Assembly (NCBI RefSeq): GCF_004151485.1
Contig: NZ_SBFF01000001.1
Location: forward strand, 62,001-126,000
Direction of reading: 5' to 3'
Origin: Sphingosinicella sp. CPCC 101087
GTDB taxonomy: Bacteria; Pseudomonadota; Alphaproteobacteria; Sphingomonadales; Sphingomonadaceae
DNA length: 64,000 bases
Position numbers and translations under genes: made by a program. Below are positions 15,360-24,777 of the stretch, piece after piece (the stretch's first letter is position 1; every line of letters starts with the position of its first letter). A model generated the notes under the pieces. It was not told the origin of the DNA. It searched no databases and saw only the letters and a program-made list of their open reading frames with translations.

Positions 15360-15950
15360 CTAACGTTCGGCAACTTCACCCTCATCCAGCCAGGGTGGGC
15401 TTGGTGCGGCGCGATCATCCCGACGGACCGAGCCCAACGCCGGATCATTCTGGCGCGGCGTGTCGTAGAGGCTCCGCTCGACCACCGATCGGTCGCGGCT
15501 TGAGATCACCCAGACCTGGTCAAAGGCATCTTCCGCAATTTCCGGTGCCGGCTTACCGCTGGCGCGGGCGATGATTTCCGCCGCAAAGTCCTTGCTGGCG
15601 ACGACGAGCACGGGGCCTTGTTCTCGCGCCAGCTCGCCCATGAGCGCGTCGAGTTTGTGCGGGTCGAACAGCTTTGGGTAGAGGCCCAGCTCGACGGCGA
15701 GCCAGGCCGACGAATCGAGCGAGACCTGCTCCGTGGCCGTGTAGATCGCCGCCGGCGGCGGCAAATTCCCGAACGCGTTTGCCAGCCGCCGCGCATTGTT
15801 CGCGCCGGCCTCGGACAGGCGGGCATGACTGCCCGTGCCGCGATATTCGAGATGGCGCATCACATAGAGATCCGGGAAGTGGGGAGCCGCCACCGCTGCG
15901 GGCCCGCTCGCCAGCAGGAGCAACGAGACCAGAATGCGAAGAATGATCAT
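15360..15950 (-). CDS. Exported histidine-phosphatase-like protein with degenerate active site
   Basis: Predicted 196-residue protein with an N-terminal signal peptide (cleavage near AVAAPHF, residue 22). LYVMRHLEY followed by RLSEAGANNARRLANAF matches the first catalytic block of histidine phosphatases (RHG motif, here RHL). The second block, normally VVGHS with the second catalytic histidine, reads VVASKD, so that histidine is missing. Activity is therefore doubtful. A GGGGAG sequence 8 bases before the ATG supports the start. It lies 21 bp downstream of a TonB receptor on the same strand and is probably at the end of that operon. Confidence 0.7.
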   Translation of the reverse strand: MIILRILVSLLLLASGPAAVAAPHFPDLYVMRHLEYRGTGSHARLSEAGANNARRLANAFGNLPPPAAIYTATEQVSLDSSAWLAVELGLYPKLFDPHKLDALMGELAREQGPVLVVASKDFAAEIIARASGKPAPEIAEDAFDQVWVISSRDRSVVERSLYDTPRQNDPALGSVRRDDRAAPSPPWLDEGEVAER

Positions 15951-15971
15951 GAGACGGCTCCCCGGCCAAAG

Positions 15972-18932
15972 TTAGAATCGAGCTCGTGCGCCGACGAAGA
16001 AACGCCGGCCGACGACATCCCACACCGTCGGATCGGAATTGTCGCTGGCAAGGGCGGAGCCGAGGATCGGCGGATCCTTGTCGAACAGGTTGTCGATGCC
16101 GCCGAAGAGCTCCAGCTGCTCGTTGACGCGCACGGCCCCGGAGACGTCGAACAGCCAATGGCGAGGCGCCCGTTCGACCGCGGCGGTGACACCCTCCTTC
16201 AGCTCGATGTCGTCGACCATCCGGCCCTGAAGGCGGAACGTGACCGGTCCGCTATTGTAGGTTGCGCTCAGATTTAGCTTGAAGTCGGGGATCAGCCAGA
16301 AGCCGCTGCCGCCGCCGCAGCCGCCCCCCATGTAACCGGCGCATTCGAGCGCGGGCTGCCCGGACACGACCTGGGTCGAGCGGCTGAACATCCAGGCGGC
16401 CACGGCCTGCAGGCTGAGCTCCGCCCCATCTCCTGACAGCGACACCGCGTCCGGCAGGCCCAAGCGATAGTCCGCCTGCACATCGAGACCCTCCGCCCTC
16501 AGCGAGCCGATATTGCTGAGGTTGGTGTTGACGAAATCGATCTGGCCATTGGCGAGGCGCGTGATCGCGCGACACGTTTCCGACTCGGGATCCAGGTTGG
16601 TGAAGCAGTCGTTGAGCGTCTGCGCGGCGTTGATGGTGGTGATCGCATCGTCGACCTTCACGTTGAAATAGTCGACGGTGATGTTGAGGCGTGGAACGAA
16701 GGGCGGCGAGATCACCGCACCGATCGTGTAGGTCTTGGACTTTTCTTCACGAAGGAGAGGATTTCCGCCGCTCCGCGCGCTGAGGCCGGTCGATTGCTGC
16801 GTGAAGGTCGGCAGGTCGGCGCGGTTGACGCCCTGCAGTACGCAGAGGTCCTGCTGCGCCGGGGTCGGCTGCCGCGCGGCGACGCACGGATCGACGCCGG
16901 TCGTGAAGCCGATCGTGATCGGCGAGAACAGCTCGTCGAGCGAGGGCGCGCGGATAGCGACGTTGTAGGCGCCGCGCAGCCGCACCCAATGGACCGGCGC
17001 CCATTCTCCGCCCGCCTTCCAGGTGAAGACGCTGCCGACGGTGGTGTAGTCGGAATAGCGCGCCGCCCCTTCGATCGCGAGCGTGTCGAAGAATGGCCGG
17101 TCGGACAGAATCGGAATGCGGAGCTCGCCGAAGACTTCCTTCAGGCTGTACTCGCCGGCGATCGGGCTCTGCGATCCGGTGCCATATTCACCGGCAACGT
17201 CCTGCGGGCTCGGGCGGAAGGAATATTGGTCTTTCCGATACTCGGCGCCCACCGCCATCGCCACCGGGCCGGCGGGCAGATCGAAGAGCTGGCCGCTCAG
17301 CGAGGCACCCGCGACGTTCCGGGTGAACCGGTCGTTCGAGACGCGCTCGGGCGTGAGAAAGGCGCTGGCCCTCGGATCGATGGTGTCGAGGCCGAATATC
17401 GAGACGGGGACGCAGCCGCGGGACGGATCGACGCAGACCACCTCGCCTTGCGCGTCGACGGTGGCGTTAAGGGCCTGGGAGAGACGCGTCTGCGAGATCA
17501 CGCCCTGGGCGCGTTCCGTGCCGGTGGTGCGCTGATATTGGTAGAAGACGTCCCAGCGCCACCTGTTGCCGCCAATATCGAAGTCGCCGCGAAGCCCGCC
17601 GGTCAGGTTGCGTGAGTGGCGCTCGAACGAATAATTGCGGAAGCCGAGCTCGTTGGCGCGGCGGCCGGCCCCCGAGACCGCGGCCGTCCCGTCGCCATCG
17701 GGATCGAACAGCGCGCTGTTGTCGACGAAGAACTGACGCACCGCGGGCAACAGGATCGGGTTGGTCGCATAGTTCGGCACCAGGAAGGTGGAAGCGCCCG
17801 CGCCCGGCGTGACCGGCGTGAACGAGTCCGACGCCTGCTGATACGAATTCTCGCTGTTGATGTAGTAGACCTCGCCATAGGCCTCGATCCGGTCGGTCAG
17901 CTCATAGCGGGCCATTCCCGAGACCTGCGTGCGCTGCAGCGGGCGCAGGTGATATTGGCCGATGGCGAAGTTGAACGTGTCTTCCGGCGCGCAATAAGGC
18001 AGCACGGCGCCGGCTTCGCCGAAGCGTATGCCGGTGAGGCTTGAGCAGGGGCCGCTCGGCGTGAGATCGACCCCGACGAGCTGCGCGCGCTGGGTGGTGC
18101 TGAGGCCGATTCGCGTGCCGGGAATGCTGCCCGAGCCGCCGGGGACCAGCATGCCGTTCACCGTGTCGAGCGGCCGCGCGGAGTGCCAGCGGTCCTCCTT
18201 GAAGATCGCGCCGCGGTCGGTGAAGCTCGCCGAGAGAGTGACGTTGCCCCGGTCGTCGGCGAAATTGGTGCCGACCGTGAGGTCGGCCTTGTGGGTCGCG
18301 CCATCGCCGCGGAAGGTGCCGCCATACTGATAGCTTCCTTCGACGCCTTCGAAGTCGCGCTTCAGGATGAAGTTGACCGCGCCGGCGACGGCGTCCGAGC
18401 CATAGACCGCCGAGGCGCCGCCGGTGATGACGTCGACCCTCTGGACGAGCGCGTCGGGAACGCTCGCAAGGTCGACCAGGCCGTCCGAATTGGCCGGAAT
18501 GAATCGGCGGCCGTTGACGAGCACCAGCGTACGCGCTGCGCCGAGGCCGCGCAGGTTAGCGGTCAGCACGCCCGAGCCGCCGCCGCCATTGACGTTCGAC
18601 GAGTTGCCGGCGGCGAGCTGCGGATATTCGTTGAGCGTGCTTTCGAGCGTCACATTGCCCGAAAGACGCAGGTCCTGCTCGCCGATCACGGTCGTTGGAC
18701 TGGGCGCCGCCAGGTCGTTGCGGATCAGGCGCGAGCCGGTGACGACGATCTCTTCGGAAGCCGTCGGCGCCGTGCCGGTCACGTCGGTCGGCGCCGTTTC
18801 TGCCGCGGGCGGCCGCGCGTCGGGCGATTGGGCGAACGCGGGATGGGCGAGCAGGCTGGCTCCGCCGAGCAGCGCGGCCACTGCAGCACGGCGCGGTGGA
18901 AAGAATCGGCTTCCGCTGACGGTCGTGGTCAT
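15972..18932 (-). CDS. TonB-dependent outer-membrane receptor of the GH31 locus
   Basis: Predicted 986-residue receptor. The start at 18932 (MTTTVSGSRFF) has GGGGAA upstream; the frame extends 23 codons further without a signal. The signal peptide ends near AFAQ (residue 34). Next come a linker, a TonB-box-like EEIVVTGSRLIRND, and a plug with LRGLGAARTLVLVNGRRF and DVITGGASAVYGSDAVAG. A long barrel follows, ending FFVGARARF. It starts 65 bp downstream of a Tat-exported GH31 gene, which suggests it imports the oligosaccharide or glycoside that the locus degrades. The class resembles sphingomonad carbohydrate-locus receptors, but the ligand cannot be read from sequence. Confidence 0.92.
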   Translation of the reverse strand: MTTTVSGSRFFPPRRAAVAALLGGASLLAHPAFAQSPDARPPAAETAPTDVTGTAPTASEEIVVTGSRLIRNDLAAPSPTTVIGEQDLRLSGNVTLESTLNEYPQLAAGNSSNVNGGGGSGVLTANLRGLGAARTLVLVNGRRFIPANSDGLVDLASVPDALVQRVDVITGGASAVYGSDAVAGAVNFILKRDFEGVEGSYQYGGTFRGDGATHKADLTVGTNFADDRGNVTLSASFTDRGAIFKEDRWHSARPLDTVNGMLVPGGSGSIPGTRIGLSTTQRAQLVGVDLTPSGPCSSLTGIRFGEAGAVLPYCAPEDTFNFAIGQYHLRPLQRTQVSGMARYELTDRIEAYGEVYYINSENSYQQASDSFTPVTPGAGASTFLVPNYATNPILLPAVRQFFVDNSALFDPDGDGTAAVSGAGRRANELGFRNYSFERHSRNLTGGLRGDFDIGGNRWRWDVFYQYQRTTGTERAQGVISQTRLSQALNATVDAQGEVVCVDPSRGCVPVSIFGLDTIDPRASAFLTPERVSNDRFTRNVAGASLSGQLFDLPAGPVAMAVGAEYRKDQYSFRPSPQDVAGEYGTGSQSPIAGEYSLKEVFGELRIPILSDRPFFDTLAIEGAARYSDYTTVGSVFTWKAGGEWAPVHWVRLRGAYNVAIRAPSLDELFSPITIGFTTGVDPCVAARQPTPAQQDLCVLQGVNRADLPTFTQQSTGLSARSGGNPLLREEKSKTYTIGAVISPPFVPRLNITVDYFNVKVDDAITTINAAQTLNDCFTNLDPESETCRAITRLANGQIDFVNTNLSNIGSLRAEGLDVQADYRLGLPDAVSLSGDGAELSLQAVAAWMFSRSTQVVSGQPALECAGYMGGGCGGGSGFWLIPDFKLNLSATYNSGPVTFRLQGRMVDDIELKEGVTAAVERAPRHWLFDVSGAVRVNEQLELFGGIDNLFDKDPPILGSALASDNSDPTVWDVVGRRFFVGARARF

Positions 18933-18997
18933 GGCATTCCCCTCTCTCTTTTTCGTTCTATGTTGCTTTTGCCGCCGAACGGGGTTCGCGCCCGCCC

Positions 18998-21223
18998 TCA
19001 CAGCCGGAGCGTCGCCTGGCCGTGTTCGAGTGTGAGCGGCACGGTCCTTTCCTCGCCCGCGACACGCACGGCGAAGGTGCGCGGCGAGGCAGGGCCGTGT
19101 GACTGGCGGACGTGGAGCGTGCGGCGCGCATCCGACCAGCGGAAGGCGAACCGGCTATAGTCGCCCCGCCGGTAGGCGAAGCTGTCGCCGTCGTCCTCGT
19201 AGAGATCCCCGCCGCCGTCGGCGCCCGGATGGACCAGAAGCGTGACGGGTTCGTCGCTCCTCTCGCCCGTATGCTGCTTGACGGGGCCGAGCGGCACGAC
19301 CGCGCCGGCGCGGACGTAGAGCGGCATCGTCGCCAGATCGACGGCGCGGTCGATCTCGCGGCCACCCTCGATCGGCTGGCCGGTCCAGAAGTCGATCCAG
19401 CGGCCCCGTGGAAGATAGAGGCGCCGCTGGGTGGCGCCCTTCTCGACGACGGGGGCGACGAGGATGTCCCGACCGAACAGATATTGGTCGCCGCGGCTCA
19501 CGGCCTCCGGCTCGTCATGATGGAACCACAGCGATCGGATGATCGGCATGCCGGTAGAGACGCACTCGTGGACTGCCGTGTAGAGATAGGGAAGGAGGCG
19601 GTAGCGGAGCTCCAGATACTGCCGGCAGATCGGCTCGACGCGGTCGTCCCTCAGGTCTGCGGGATCGGGATTCCATTGGGCGGTCTCCGGGAATCCGCGC
19701 TCCCCCTTCGTCCATCCCCAGGGCAGGTGCATCCGCCAGTCGCGACCGTGCGAGCGGAAGAGCGGCGTGAAGGCGGAGAATTGGAACCAGCGCGTGTAGA
19801 GCTCGCCGGTAAACTCGTCGCGCGACTGGAAGCCGCCGATGTCGGTGCCCCAATAGGGGATGCCGCTGATGGCCGTGTTGATCGCAATCGGAACATGCGT
19901 CGCCAGCGCCGCCCACCGTGACTCGACGTCGCCCGACCATAGGAACGCCGCGAAGCGCTGCATGCCTGCAAAGCCGTTGCGGTGGAGCGCGTAAGGGCGC
20001 TTGTCCGGACGGTAGAGCTGCGGCCCCTCGAAATACATTCGGTTGCGCGCGAGGCGCGACGGCGGATCGAGACCGTCGCCTTGGTCGGGCCACCAACCAT
20101 CGACCCCGATGTCGATCAGTGGCTTGTGGAAGGGCCAGTAGCAGCTGACCTGCCGGTCGGGCGGCCATCGGCCGTCGGGCAGGCGACCGCTGGGCAAAAG
20201 CGGGGCGGTGCAGGGATCGGAGACGCGGCCCATGAGGCGGCGCCCTTCCAGGACGACGTGGATGACGACCTTGAAGTTCTCGGCCTTCAGCGCCGCAAGC
20301 GACGCGGCGGGGTCCGGGAAGACCTTGGGGTTCCAATCGAACTCGCCATTGTAGCTGTTCCAGCCGGCGGGCGCGAAGCCGGTGCTGAGGTAGATCATCG
20401 CATCGCAGGGAAGCTTGCGCGCGCGGAACTCCTTCGCCTCCGCAATGATCTCTTCAGGCGTTCCCAAGGCGCGGTGCGACTGCTGGTAGCCGAGCGACCA
20501 GAGCGGCGGCATCTCGGGATAGCCGGTAATCTCGGCATAAGCGCGCATCAGCCCGGCAGGCTCGCGCGACGCGACCACGAAAAGGTCGAGCGGCCCGCCC
20601 GAGACCGTCGGCGTGAAGCGTCCGCGCATGCCTGTCATGTCGAACGATCCGACCGGCTGGTGGATGAACATCGCCCAGCCAGCGGTGCCGACCAGCCACT
20701 GGATCGGAACACGCGAGCCGTGCGTCGCGAGCCTGTAGCCGCCGGCGCCGCTCCTCATTTCATCGAGGGAACCGCGCCGATCGAACTGCGGCCCGCCCTG
20801 GCCCAGCCCCAGAAGCGGGCTGTCGCCGAGCTCGAAGGACAGCGAGCCGGCTTCCCAGGCGAACTCCTGCACCTTGCCGCCGGCCGCGTCGGTCACGACG
20901 ATCGAAAGCGGGTCGGATCCGACGCGAAAGGTGAGACCGCCGCAACGCAGGGTATGTGGCCTGCCGCCGATCCTCATGCGCGCGGCCGGCGCCGGCCACT
21001 CGCGCTCCGCCAGCGAGCCGCTTTCCTCAGGTTCGATCGCTACCCCGTCGACCAGGGGCAGCAGCGAGAGGCGCACGATGCCGCCACCGATGTCGGTGAG
21101 CCGCAGCTCCAGCGGAGGCTGGGTCGCCGCGCCGACCGCCGCGGCCGCGCGCGTGCCGAGCATTGCGAACGTGGCGGCGATCGCCTGCAGGCTGCCGCGG
21201 CGCGTCAGTCCGTGCTTCATCAT
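18998..21223 (-). CDS. Glycoside hydrolase family 31 (alpha-glucosidase/alpha-xylosidase-like), Tat-exported
   Basis: Predicted 741-residue enzyme. The N-terminus has a twin-arginine motif (TRRGSLQ) and a hydrophobic stretch ending near residue 29, so Tat export to the periplasm is likely. The GH31 order is complete: an N-terminal beta domain with GLGQGGPQFDRRG near 140, LWSLGYQQSH at 241-250, and a catalytic barrel. The likely nucleophile is D380 in GWWPDQGDG and the likely acid/base is D432 in LWSGDVES, followed by IPYWGTDIGGF and LFRSHGRDW. Retaining cleavage of terminal alpha-glycosides is expected; alpha-xylosidase, alpha-glucosidase and related specificities cannot be separated here. 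It overlaps the next upstream gene by 4 bp. Confidence 0.9.
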   Translation of the reverse strand: MMKHGLTRRGSLQAIAATFAMLGTRAAAAVGAATQPPLELRLTDIGGGIVRLSLLPLVDGVAIEPEESGSLAEREWPAPAARMRIGGRPHTLRCGGLTFRVGSDPLSIVVTDAAGGKVQEFAWEAGSLSFELGDSPLLGLGQGGPQFDRRGSLDEMRSGAGGYRLATHGSRVPIQWLVGTAGWAMFIHQPVGSFDMTGMRGRFTPTVSGGPLDLFVVASREPAGLMRAYAEITGYPEMPPLWSLGYQQSHRALGTPEEIIAEAKEFRARKLPCDAMIYLSTGFAPAGWNSYNGEFDWNPKVFPDPAASLAALKAENFKVVIHVVLEGRRLMGRVSDPCTAPLLPSGRLPDGRWPPDRQVSCYWPFHKPLIDIGVDGWWPDQGDGLDPPSRLARNRMYFEGPQLYRPDKRPYALHRNGFAGMQRFAAFLWSGDVESRWAALATHVPIAINTAISGIPYWGTDIGGFQSRDEFTGELYTRWFQFSAFTPLFRSHGRDWRMHLPWGWTKGERGFPETAQWNPDPADLRDDRVEPICRQYLELRYRLLPYLYTAVHECVSTGMPIIRSLWFHHDEPEAVSRGDQYLFGRDILVAPVVEKGATQRRLYLPRGRWIDFWTGQPIEGGREIDRAVDLATMPLYVRAGAVVPLGPVKQHTGERSDEPVTLLVHPGADGGGDLYEDDGDSFAYRRGDYSRFAFRWSDARRTLHVRQSHGPASPRTFAVRVAGEERTVPLTLEHGQATLRL

Positions 21224-22119
21224 GCCTTCCCTTCGTTCGATGCTGCGGCACGGATCGGCTCGACGATCGATGCGATGTCGAACTGTTCGAATCCCGCTTC
21301 GCCCGCGGCGAGATAGCGGTCGCGAGCGGCTCGCGCCGAAGCAAGGTCGATGCCCGCCGCGCCGAAGGCCGCGGCGGCATAGGTGAGATCCTTCGCCATC
21401 AGCGGGACCAGGAAATGCGGCGCGTAGCTGCGGTCGAGCATCCGCTGACCGACGGCGCGAACGAGGGGGCTGCCCGGCGCCCCGGCGCCGAGCAGCGCCA
21501 GCGACCGGGCGGGATCGAGGCCGCTGCGCTCGATCATCGCGACGGCCTCGGCGAGCGAGGCGGCCTGCACCCCGCACAGGAAGTTGTTGACGAGCTTCAG
21601 CGTCGCTCCGCTGCCGACGGGCCCGAGATGCTCGATCTCGGTGCCGAGCGCGTCGAGGACCGGACGCGCGCGCGACAGCACCCTCGCATCGCCGCCGACG
21701 AGGAACTTGAGCGCACCGCTGGCCGCCTGATCCCGGCTCCCGGTGACGGGGGCATCGAGGAAATCGACGCCGCGCGACGCCATCTCCGCGGCAAGTGCGC
21801 GCACCCAGTCGACGGTCAGCGTGCTCGACTCGACGGCGACGGCGCCGCCTTTCATCGCCGAAAGCGCGCCGTCGCTCCCCAGCCAGACGGAGCGAGAGGC
21901 TTCGTCGGTCGCAAGCATCGCGATGACCAACGAGGCGTCGCGCACCGCGTCGGCGGGCGTCTCCGCCACGCGCGCGCCTTCCAGCCCCGGGGCGCGGGTG
22001 CGCTCCGGGGTGCGGTTCCAAATGCTGACGGGAAAGCCGCGCGCGACGAGCTGGCGCGCCATGCCGCCCCCCATCAGGCCGAGGCCGAGGACAGCGACGG
22101 GAAAAGATTGGTCGGTCAT
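21220..22119 (-). CDS. 3-hydroxyisobutyrate dehydrogenase-family NAD(P)-dependent oxidoreductase
   Basis: Predicted 299-residue cytosolic enzyme. The nucleotide-binding motif VLGLGLMGGGMARQL is at 10-24, and the catalytic lysine lies in LKLVNNF (K175 with N179). The substrate-loop motif, usually DAPVSGG, reads DAPVTGS, and the C-terminal helical domain has MAKDLTYA. Members include GarR/GlxR tartronate-semialdehyde reductases and L-threonate-type dehydrogenases. Overlaps of 4 bp on both sides tie it to the GH31 gene and the RhmD-like dehydratase. A role in a sugar-acid pathway is inferred from these neighbours. Confidence 0.87.
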   Translation of the reverse strand: MTDQSFPVAVLGLGLMGGGMARQLVARGFPVSIWNRTPERTRAPGLEGARVAETPADAVRDASLVIAMLATDEASRSVWLGSDGALSAMKGGAVAVESSTLTVDWVRALAAEMASRGVDFLDAPVTGSRDQAASGALKFLVGGDARVLSRARPVLDALGTEIEHLGPVGSGATLKLVNNFLCGVQAASLAEAVAMIERSGLDPARSLALLGAGAPGSPLVRAVGQRMLDRSYAPHFLVPLMAKDLTYAAAAFGAAGIDLASARAARDRYLAAGEAGFEQFDIASIVEPIRAAASNEGKA

Positions 22120-23294
22120 TGGGTCACCTCGAAGCGAGCGAGCGCCTGTTCGTCGATCTCAAGGCCCAGGCCGGGGACGTCGTCGTCGAGCTCGACGAAG
22201 CCATCCTTCGCCATCGGCTCGCCCTTGAAGATCAGCCAGAAAAGTTCGTTGCCGACCTCGACGTCGACCGGCGGAAAGAATTCGGCGATCGGCGAGTTCA
22301 AGCTCGCCATGACCACATGGTAATTGTGCATCTGCCCTGCGTGCGGAACGACGGGGATCGAATGCGCTTCGGCCAAGGCCGCGATCTTGCGCGCGGCCGT
22401 GAGGCCGCCGACGCGATTCGTGTCGAACTGGATGTAGTCGACCGCTTTCGCCTCGATCAGCTGACGGAAGCCGTAAAGCGTGGACTCATGCTCGCCGGCG
22501 GCGATCGGGGTCGTCCCGAAGCGCCGCAGCTCGGCATAGCCGTGCACGTCGTCCGGAATGATCGCCTCTTCGAGCCAGCGCAGGTTGAACGGCTCCAGCA
22601 GCCGCATCATCCGCTTCGCATAATCGAGGCTCCAGCCCATGTAGGCGTCAGCCATGATGTCGACGCCGTCGCCGACCGTCTCGCGGACCGTCCGCACGAG
22701 ATCGAGATTGCGTTGCATGCCGTCCGCGCCGTCCACCGGGCCCCAGCCGAAGCGCAGCTTCATCGCCTTATAGCCATCCGCCTTGTAGCGGGCGGCCTCG
22801 GCGGCAAGCTCGTCGAGCGGGGTCGAGTAGAGGCGGCTGGCGTAAACCGGGATGCTGGACTTGGTCCGGCCGCCCATCAGGCGGTAGCAGGGCTGGCGGG
22901 CGGATTTGCCCATGAGATCCCACAGCGCGATGTCGATCGCGCTGATCGCCACCACGGCCACGCCCTTGCGCCCGTACGCCATCGTGCGGCGATACATGTG
23001 CTGCCACAGAAACTCGGTGTCCCACGGGTTTTCCCCGATCAGAAGCGGGGCGAGATGGCGGTCGATCAGCGCCTTGGTGACATGCGGCGACAAAGCGGCA
23101 TTGCCGATGCCGACGTGCCCCTCATTGGTGAAGATCTCCACGATCAGCCAGTCGTGGAAGGTGAACGCGCCCATCGTTTCCGGCGAGAGAAGCGGCGAGA
23201 CGAGATCCATCGGGTTCGTGCAGAAATGTGGCGGCAGCGGCGCCGTCCCGCCCGCCCATCTGACGACGCGTGTGCGGATTTCCGTAATCTTCAA
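22116..23294 (-). CDS. Enolase-superfamily sugar-acid dehydratase, L-rhamnonate dehydratase-like
   Basis: Predicted 392-residue mandelate-racemase-group enzyme. A TTG start at 23294 is inferred because it yields MKITEIRTR and its TTGA overlaps the stop of the upstream MFS gene. Visible magnesium ligands are D216 (MADAYMGW), E242 (RWLEEAI) and E268 (AAGEHES). The catalytic histidine H318 lies in VVPHAGQMHNYH, and an N-terminal active-site histidine is plausible at H23 (PPHFCTNPMD). This set and spacing follow the RhmD subgroup and not the Lys/Lys subgroups. It should dehydrate an aldonic or uronic-derived acid to a 2-keto-3-deoxy acid; the exact sugar is uncertain. Confidence 0.85.
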   Translation of the reverse strand: MKITEIRTRVVRWAGGTAPLPPHFCTNPMDLVSPLLSPETMGAFTFHDWLIVEIFTNEGHVGIGNAALSPHVTKALIDRHLAPLLIGENPWDTEFLWQHMYRRTMAYGRKGVAVVAISAIDIALWDLMGKSARQPCYRLMGGRTKSSIPVYASRLYSTPLDELAAEAARYKADGYKAMKLRFGWGPVDGADGMQRNLDLVRTVRETVGDGVDIMADAYMGWSLDYAKRMMRLLEPFNLRWLEEAIIPDDVHGYAELRRFGTTPIAAGEHESTLYGFRQLIEAKAVDYIQFDTNRVGGLTAARKIAALAEAHSIPVVPHAGQMHNYHVVMASLNSPIAEFFPPVDVEVGNELFWLIFKGEPMAKDGFVELDDDVPGLGLEIDEQALARFEVTQ

Positions 23295-24560
23295 GTGAAG
23301 GCCTTTCGTGAGAAATCCAGGGGACCGATTCGCGGAATCGCGATGCAGACGAGCACGAAGGCGATCACGTGGAGCGAAGCGGCGACGGTCAGCACCGGGC
23401 CGTAGCCAAGCCCGGCGTCGAGCATCCATCCGGCCGCCTGCCCCATGGCGATGCCACCGAAGGCGCCGCCAAGCCCGACGAGCCCGGCGAGCCTGCCAAG
23501 CGCGCCGCGCGGCACGAGGTCGGTCGGAAGCGTCATGACGAGCGTGGACCAGCTCTGCTGGCCGAAGAAGGCGAGGCTGAAGATGAAGATCACCAATCCG
23601 ACCGACGCGGCGAACGGCACCAGCATGACGAACGGCATCAGGGCGACGCTGATGCCCATGGCGATCTTGCGCGCCGCGTTGACGGACAGGCCGCTGCGCA
23701 GCAGCCGGCTGGAAAGATAGCCGCCGGCCAAACTGCCGACGCCCGAAGCCGCATAGGGGATCCAGCCGATCGATGCCGCCTGCTTCAGATCGAAGGCATG
23801 CGCCTCGAACAGATATTTGGGCAGCCAGAAGAGATAGAAATACCAGGCAGCGTCGCTGAGGAACTTGGCCCCCACGATGCCCGCCACCTCCCGCCGCGCC
23901 AGGAGCGCTCGGAGCGAAGGCACGGCCTCGACGGGAACGTGCTCCGCCTTTTGGTCGAACGACACGTCAGGGGTGCGATAGCTCCACCACCAGCCCGCCA
24001 CCCAGACGATGCCGATCGCACCGGTGATGAAGAACACCCAACGCCAGCTGCTGAGGCCCATCCAGTGGCCGTGCGTGAGGATCAGAGCGATCAGCGGCGG
24101 CGCGATCACCGCGCCGACCGCCGTGCCGGCGTTGATGATACCCATCGCGGTCGCCCGGTCGCGTACCGGAAACCATTCGGCGACCGCGCGCGTGGCGGCG
24201 GGGAAACCGCCGCCTTCGCCGAACCCGAGGAGCAGGCGGCTGGCGGCGAGCGCGAGAACGCCGCCGGCCAGCCCGTGACTGGCGCAGGCGAGCGACCAGA
24301 AGATCATGATGACGATGAAGCCGCGCCGGGTGCCGATGCGATCGAGCAGCCAGCCCCCGCCGAGATACATCAAGCCGTAGGTGGCAAGGAATGCCGAATC
24401 GAGCGCGGCCTTGACCTGATTGCTGATCGGAATGTCGGCTTCGATTGATCGCCCAAGGCAGCGTCTGACGATCGAGATAGGAGATCGCAATGGCGGCGGC
24501 GACGAGCAGCGCGATCATCCATCGCCCTCGCAGCACTTCGCCTGGCGTCTCGCGGCCCAT
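23291..24560 (-). pseudogene. MFS transporter of the hexuronate (ACS) type, frameshifted near 24447
   Basis: The N-terminal part (MGRETPGEVLRGRWM, first helix, then SYLDRQTLPWAI) begins at 24560. Its continuation (IEADIPISNQ, then LATYGLMYLGGGWLLDRIGTRRG and ten further helices) is in another frame, with the switch near 24445-24450. Intact ACS-family carriers usually have about two residues between 'AI' and 'IE'; here only one base remains, so a small deletion or a sequence error has broken the frame. The rest of the protein is intact to its stop at 23291, which overlaps the downstream dehydratase start. It could be a true pseudogene, a base-calling error, or translated from an internal start without the first helix. 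Confidence 0.72.
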
Positions 24561-24644
24561 ACTAGCGGCACCCGTCCGGGCAGGTGCATGCAGCCACTCG
24601 CACAGCCGTTTCCGGCGCTCCGTCCTTCATCGACCCGCCTCCTG

Positions 24645-24657
24645 CTGGTCCGACCAG
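24645..24657. promoter_or_regulatory. GntR/FadR-type operator 1
   Basis: A perfect palindrome around a 3-base centre, C-TGGT-CCG-ACCA-G, matches the TNGT-N3-ACNA operator of FadR-subfamily GntR regulators. It overlaps a minus-strand TATACT (24656-24661) that could be the -10 element of the MFS-dehydratase-GH31 operon, so binding there would block transcription. The regulator gene is divergent, starting at 24778. Confidence 0.65.
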
Positions 24658-24709
24658 TATAGCGAGTCCGTCACCTTTGCAAGATCGTATACTTTCGATT
24701 TGTCACAAT

Positions 24710-24722
24710 CTGGTCCTACCAG
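24710..24722. promoter_or_regulatory. GntR/FadR-type operator 2
   Basis: A second near-identical palindrome, C-TGGT-CCT-ACCA-G, is centred 65 bp from operator 1 and 62 bp before the gntR-type start codon. Its position between the start and operator 1 fits autoregulation, possibly with looping between the two sites. Binding is inferred from the family consensus. Confidence 0.65.
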
Positions 24723-24777
24723 TTGGCCCCCTCGAAGCGTGGCGCTTGACGACCCAGACGGACGACGCCACCACAGA

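Noticed and set aside
18998..22021. A GH31 protein with a ~265-residue N-terminal extension
   Set aside because: The extension is another frame of the HIBADH-family gene; the Tat signal at MMKHGLTRRGS marks the true start.
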